A stretch of 64,000 nucleotides of DNA from Streptomyces avidinii (GTDB lineage: Bacteria > Actinomycetota > Actinomycetes > Streptomycetales > Streptomycetaceae): the NCBI RefSeq assembly GCF_014650695.1, contig NZ_BMVL01000002.1, positions 610,721-674,720 on the forward strand, written 5' to 3'. The notes under the pieces are model-generated. The model had not been told where the DNA came from and did not search any database. It saw nothing but the letters and a program-made list of their open reading frames with translations. Positions 62,623 through 64,000 of the stretch are shown here, piece after piece (the first letter of the stretch is position 1; every line of letters begins with the position of its first letter). A program made the position numbers and the translations under genes.

Positions 62623-63647
62623 CCGGTGATCCCCTCGGTCCGGGTGGAGCGGCGCAGCATCCACAGGAAGAACGGCCCGCCGACGAGCGCGGTGACCACG
62701 CCGACGGGCACCTCCGCGGGCGCGGCCGCGGTACGGGCGACCAGGTCGGCCAGCACCAGGAACACCGCCCCGCCCAGCGCGGCCACCGGCAGCAGCGCCC
62801 GGTGCCCGGCGCCCACGACCATGCGGGCGGCGTGCGGAACCATCAGCCCGACGAAGCCGATCGCCCCGCTGTAGGCGACGAGCACGCCGATGACGAGCGA
62901 GGTGAGGACGAAGGCGGCGGCGCGGAAGCGCGCGGCGTCGAGGCCGAGGGTGCGTGCTCCCTCCTCTCCGGCCAGCAGCAGGTCGAGCGGCCTGGCGAGG
63001 GCGATGAGCAGTCCGGTGCCGAGGAGCAGCGCGGTGGCGGGCAGGGCCAGTTCGTCCCAGCGGGCCCCGCCGAGACCGCCGAGGGTCCAGAAGAGGACGG
63101 AGCGGATCTGGTCGGGGTGCGCGGAGAGCACGAGGACGAGGCTGGTGAGGGCGGACAGGATGTACTGGACGGCGACGCCGGCGAGCGTGAGCCGTCCGGT
63201 GGTCATGGTTCCGCCGCGGCGGGCCATCGCGTAGACGGCGACGAGCGCGGCCATGGAGCCGGCGAAGGCGGCGAGGGGCAGGCCCATGCCGAACGCGAAG
63301 GCCCCCGTACCGAAGACGATCACGAGGACGGCTCCGGCCGAGGCCCCGGAGGAGGCACCGAGCAGGAAGGGGTCGGCGAGCTCGTTGCGCACGAGGGCCT
63401 GCAGCACGGTGCCCGCGACCGCGAGCCCGGCGCCGACGACGGCCCCGAGGAGGACGCGCGGCAGCCGGACGTCCCAGATGATGGCGGCGAAGGCGCCGGT
63501 GCGCCGCTCCCCCGACAGCCCGCCGACGACGATGTCGAAGACCCGGTCGGGGGCGATCCGTACCGCCCCCAGCGCGAGGCCGGCGACCGTGGAGGCGGCG
63601 AGCGCGGCGGCCAGGACGAGGAGGACGGCGACGGTGCGCAGCCTCAC
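62619..63647 (-). CDS. ABC importer permease, FecCD/BtuC family
   Basis: A 342-residue permease with about ten membrane helices. Family motifs are IIWDVRLPRVLLGAVVGAGLAVAG, LVRNELADPFLLGASSGASAGAV, VLFWTLGGLGGARWDEL and GAIGFVGLMVPHAARMVVG, the last contacting the ATPase. It imports siderophore, heme, cobalamin or a related chelate. The start is the GTG at 63647, which overlaps the stop of the binding-protein gene by 4 bases (GTGA). Its own stop overlaps the ATPase start. Confidence 0.92.
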   Translation of the reverse strand: MRLRTVAVLLVLAAALAASTVAGLALGAVRIAPDRVFDIVVGGLSGERRTGAFAAIIWDVRLPRVLLGAVVGAGLAVAGTVLQALVRNELADPFLLGASSGASAGAVLVIVFGTGAFAFGMGLPLAAFAGSMAALVAVYAMARRGGTMTTGRLTLAGVAVQYILSALTSLVLVLSAHPDQIRSVLFWTLGGLGGARWDELALPATALLLGTGLLIALARPLDLLLAGEEGARTLGLDAARFRAAAFVLTSLVIGVLVAYSGAIGFVGLMVPHAARMVVGAGHRALLPVAALGGAVFLVLADLVARTAAAPAEVPVGVVTALVGGPFFLWMLRRSTRTEGITG

Positions 63648-64000
63648 GGGGCGGTCGGGTGGAGCTGTCCGCCGAGGGACTCGACGGCGTCTGCGACGCG
63701 CACGCCGAGGACGGCCGAGGAGAGCGGCAGCACCACGAACCGCCGGTTCTTGACGGCCGGAACCTCGGCGAGGGCCGGGTCGTTCAGCAGGCGCTGCTTC
63801 TTGGCCTCGACGGTGGTGCCGCCGTAGTCGTAGATGAGGACGACCTCGGGCCGGCGCTCGATGACCTGCTCCCACGACACGTCGCCGAAGGTGTCCTTGA
63901 GGTCGGCGAAGACGTTCGTGCCGCCGGAGAGCGAGACGATCTCGTTGCCGATGCCGTTGCCGCCGGAGGTCGCGGCGGAGGCCTCGCCGGAGTCGTAGAC
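63644..64000 (-). CDS. ABC importer solute-binding protein (5' end outside window)
   Basis: The last 118 residues of a periplasmic-binding-protein-like lipoprotein of the iron-chelate/cobalamin class (BtuF/TroA-like). The visible part has GGTNVFADLKDTFGDVSWEQVIERRPEVVLIYDYGG, the typical domain-2 beginning, then VKNRRFVVLPLSSAVLGVRVADAVESL. The frame is open to the window edge, so signal peptide and first domain lie beyond it. It is the first visible gene of the operon. The ligand cannot be told from this part. Confidence 0.88.
   Translation of the reverse strand, partial: VYDSGEASAATSGGNGIGNEIVSLSGGTNVFADLKDTFGDVSWEQVIERRPEVVLIYDYGGTTVEAKKQRLLNDPALAEVPAVKNRRFVVLPLSSAVLGVRVADAVESLGGQLHPTAP

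Overview
The window is high-G+C actinobacterial chromosome, almost certainly Streptomyces. Nearly every codon ends in G or C, GTG and TTG starts are common, several genes look leaderless, and the gene families are typical of the genus (SCO6745 family, DUF350, class I cholesterol oxidase, XRE-cupin regulator with a small membrane partner, several large secreted proteases). I see no rRNA, tRNA, transposase, integrase or CRISPR array. Both ends cut genes: an acyltransferase on the left and an ABC solute-binding protein on the right.

Layout. 0-5.7 kb: acyltransferase fragment, DUF350 membrane protein, a GNAT plus ATP-grasp fusion, and an adenylation domain fused to a membrane domain. 5.7-13.1 kb: ABC exporter under a SoxR/MerR-type promoter with a VOC protein, an aryl-AMP ligase without its C-terminal subdomain, HIT protein, ECF sigma factor with a SnoaL-like tail, and a frameshifted membrane protein. 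13-15.7 kb: gluconate locus (FadR-type regulator divergent from gluconokinase and permease). 15.7-19.7 kb: unknown protein, cytochrome P450, a frameshifted phosphatase and a degenerate serine hydrolase. 19.9-27.5 kb: S8 protease, MFS transporter, frameshifted DUF6629 gene and cholesterol oxidase. 27.7-38.2 kb: AhpD-like protein with an amine-dehydrogenase-like reductase, XRE-cupin regulator with twin operators, CorA, ATP-dependent DNA ligase, a secreted hydrolase-ABC ATPase fusion with its permease, and an aldo/keto reductase. 38.5-52.6 kb: a second S8 protease with a regulator, a secreted ribosome-inactivating-protein homologue, AraC and PucR regulators, an ABC-F gene lacking a start, a LuxR-type regulator and an M4 metalloprotease. 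52.7-64 kb: small proteins, a decayed barstar, galK-galT with a broken beta-galactosidase upstream, an isomerase/SCO6745 pair, a Tat lipoprotein of the dimethylformamidase beta family, a VOC protein and a FecCD-type importer.

Functional themes. One is extracellular nutrition and attack: three large proteases, cholesterol oxidase, the fused hydrolase and the RIP homologue. A second is carbon use: gluconate uptake and phosphorylation, and a Leloir galactose operon that has lost its beta-galactosidase. A third is regulation, with at least seven transcription factors, two of them beside protease genes.

The most notable object is the RIP homologue at 43532-44182. It keeps the catalytic Glu-Arg signature of ricin and Shiga-type rRNA N-glycosidases, but both substrate-stacking tyrosines are arginine. 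A second notable feature is the number of single-base frameshifts and joined gene ends (membrane protein at 12.85 kb, phosphatase, DUF6629, beta-galactosidase, luxR/ABC-F, galK/barstar). They indicate either real local decay or homopolymer errors in the assembly.
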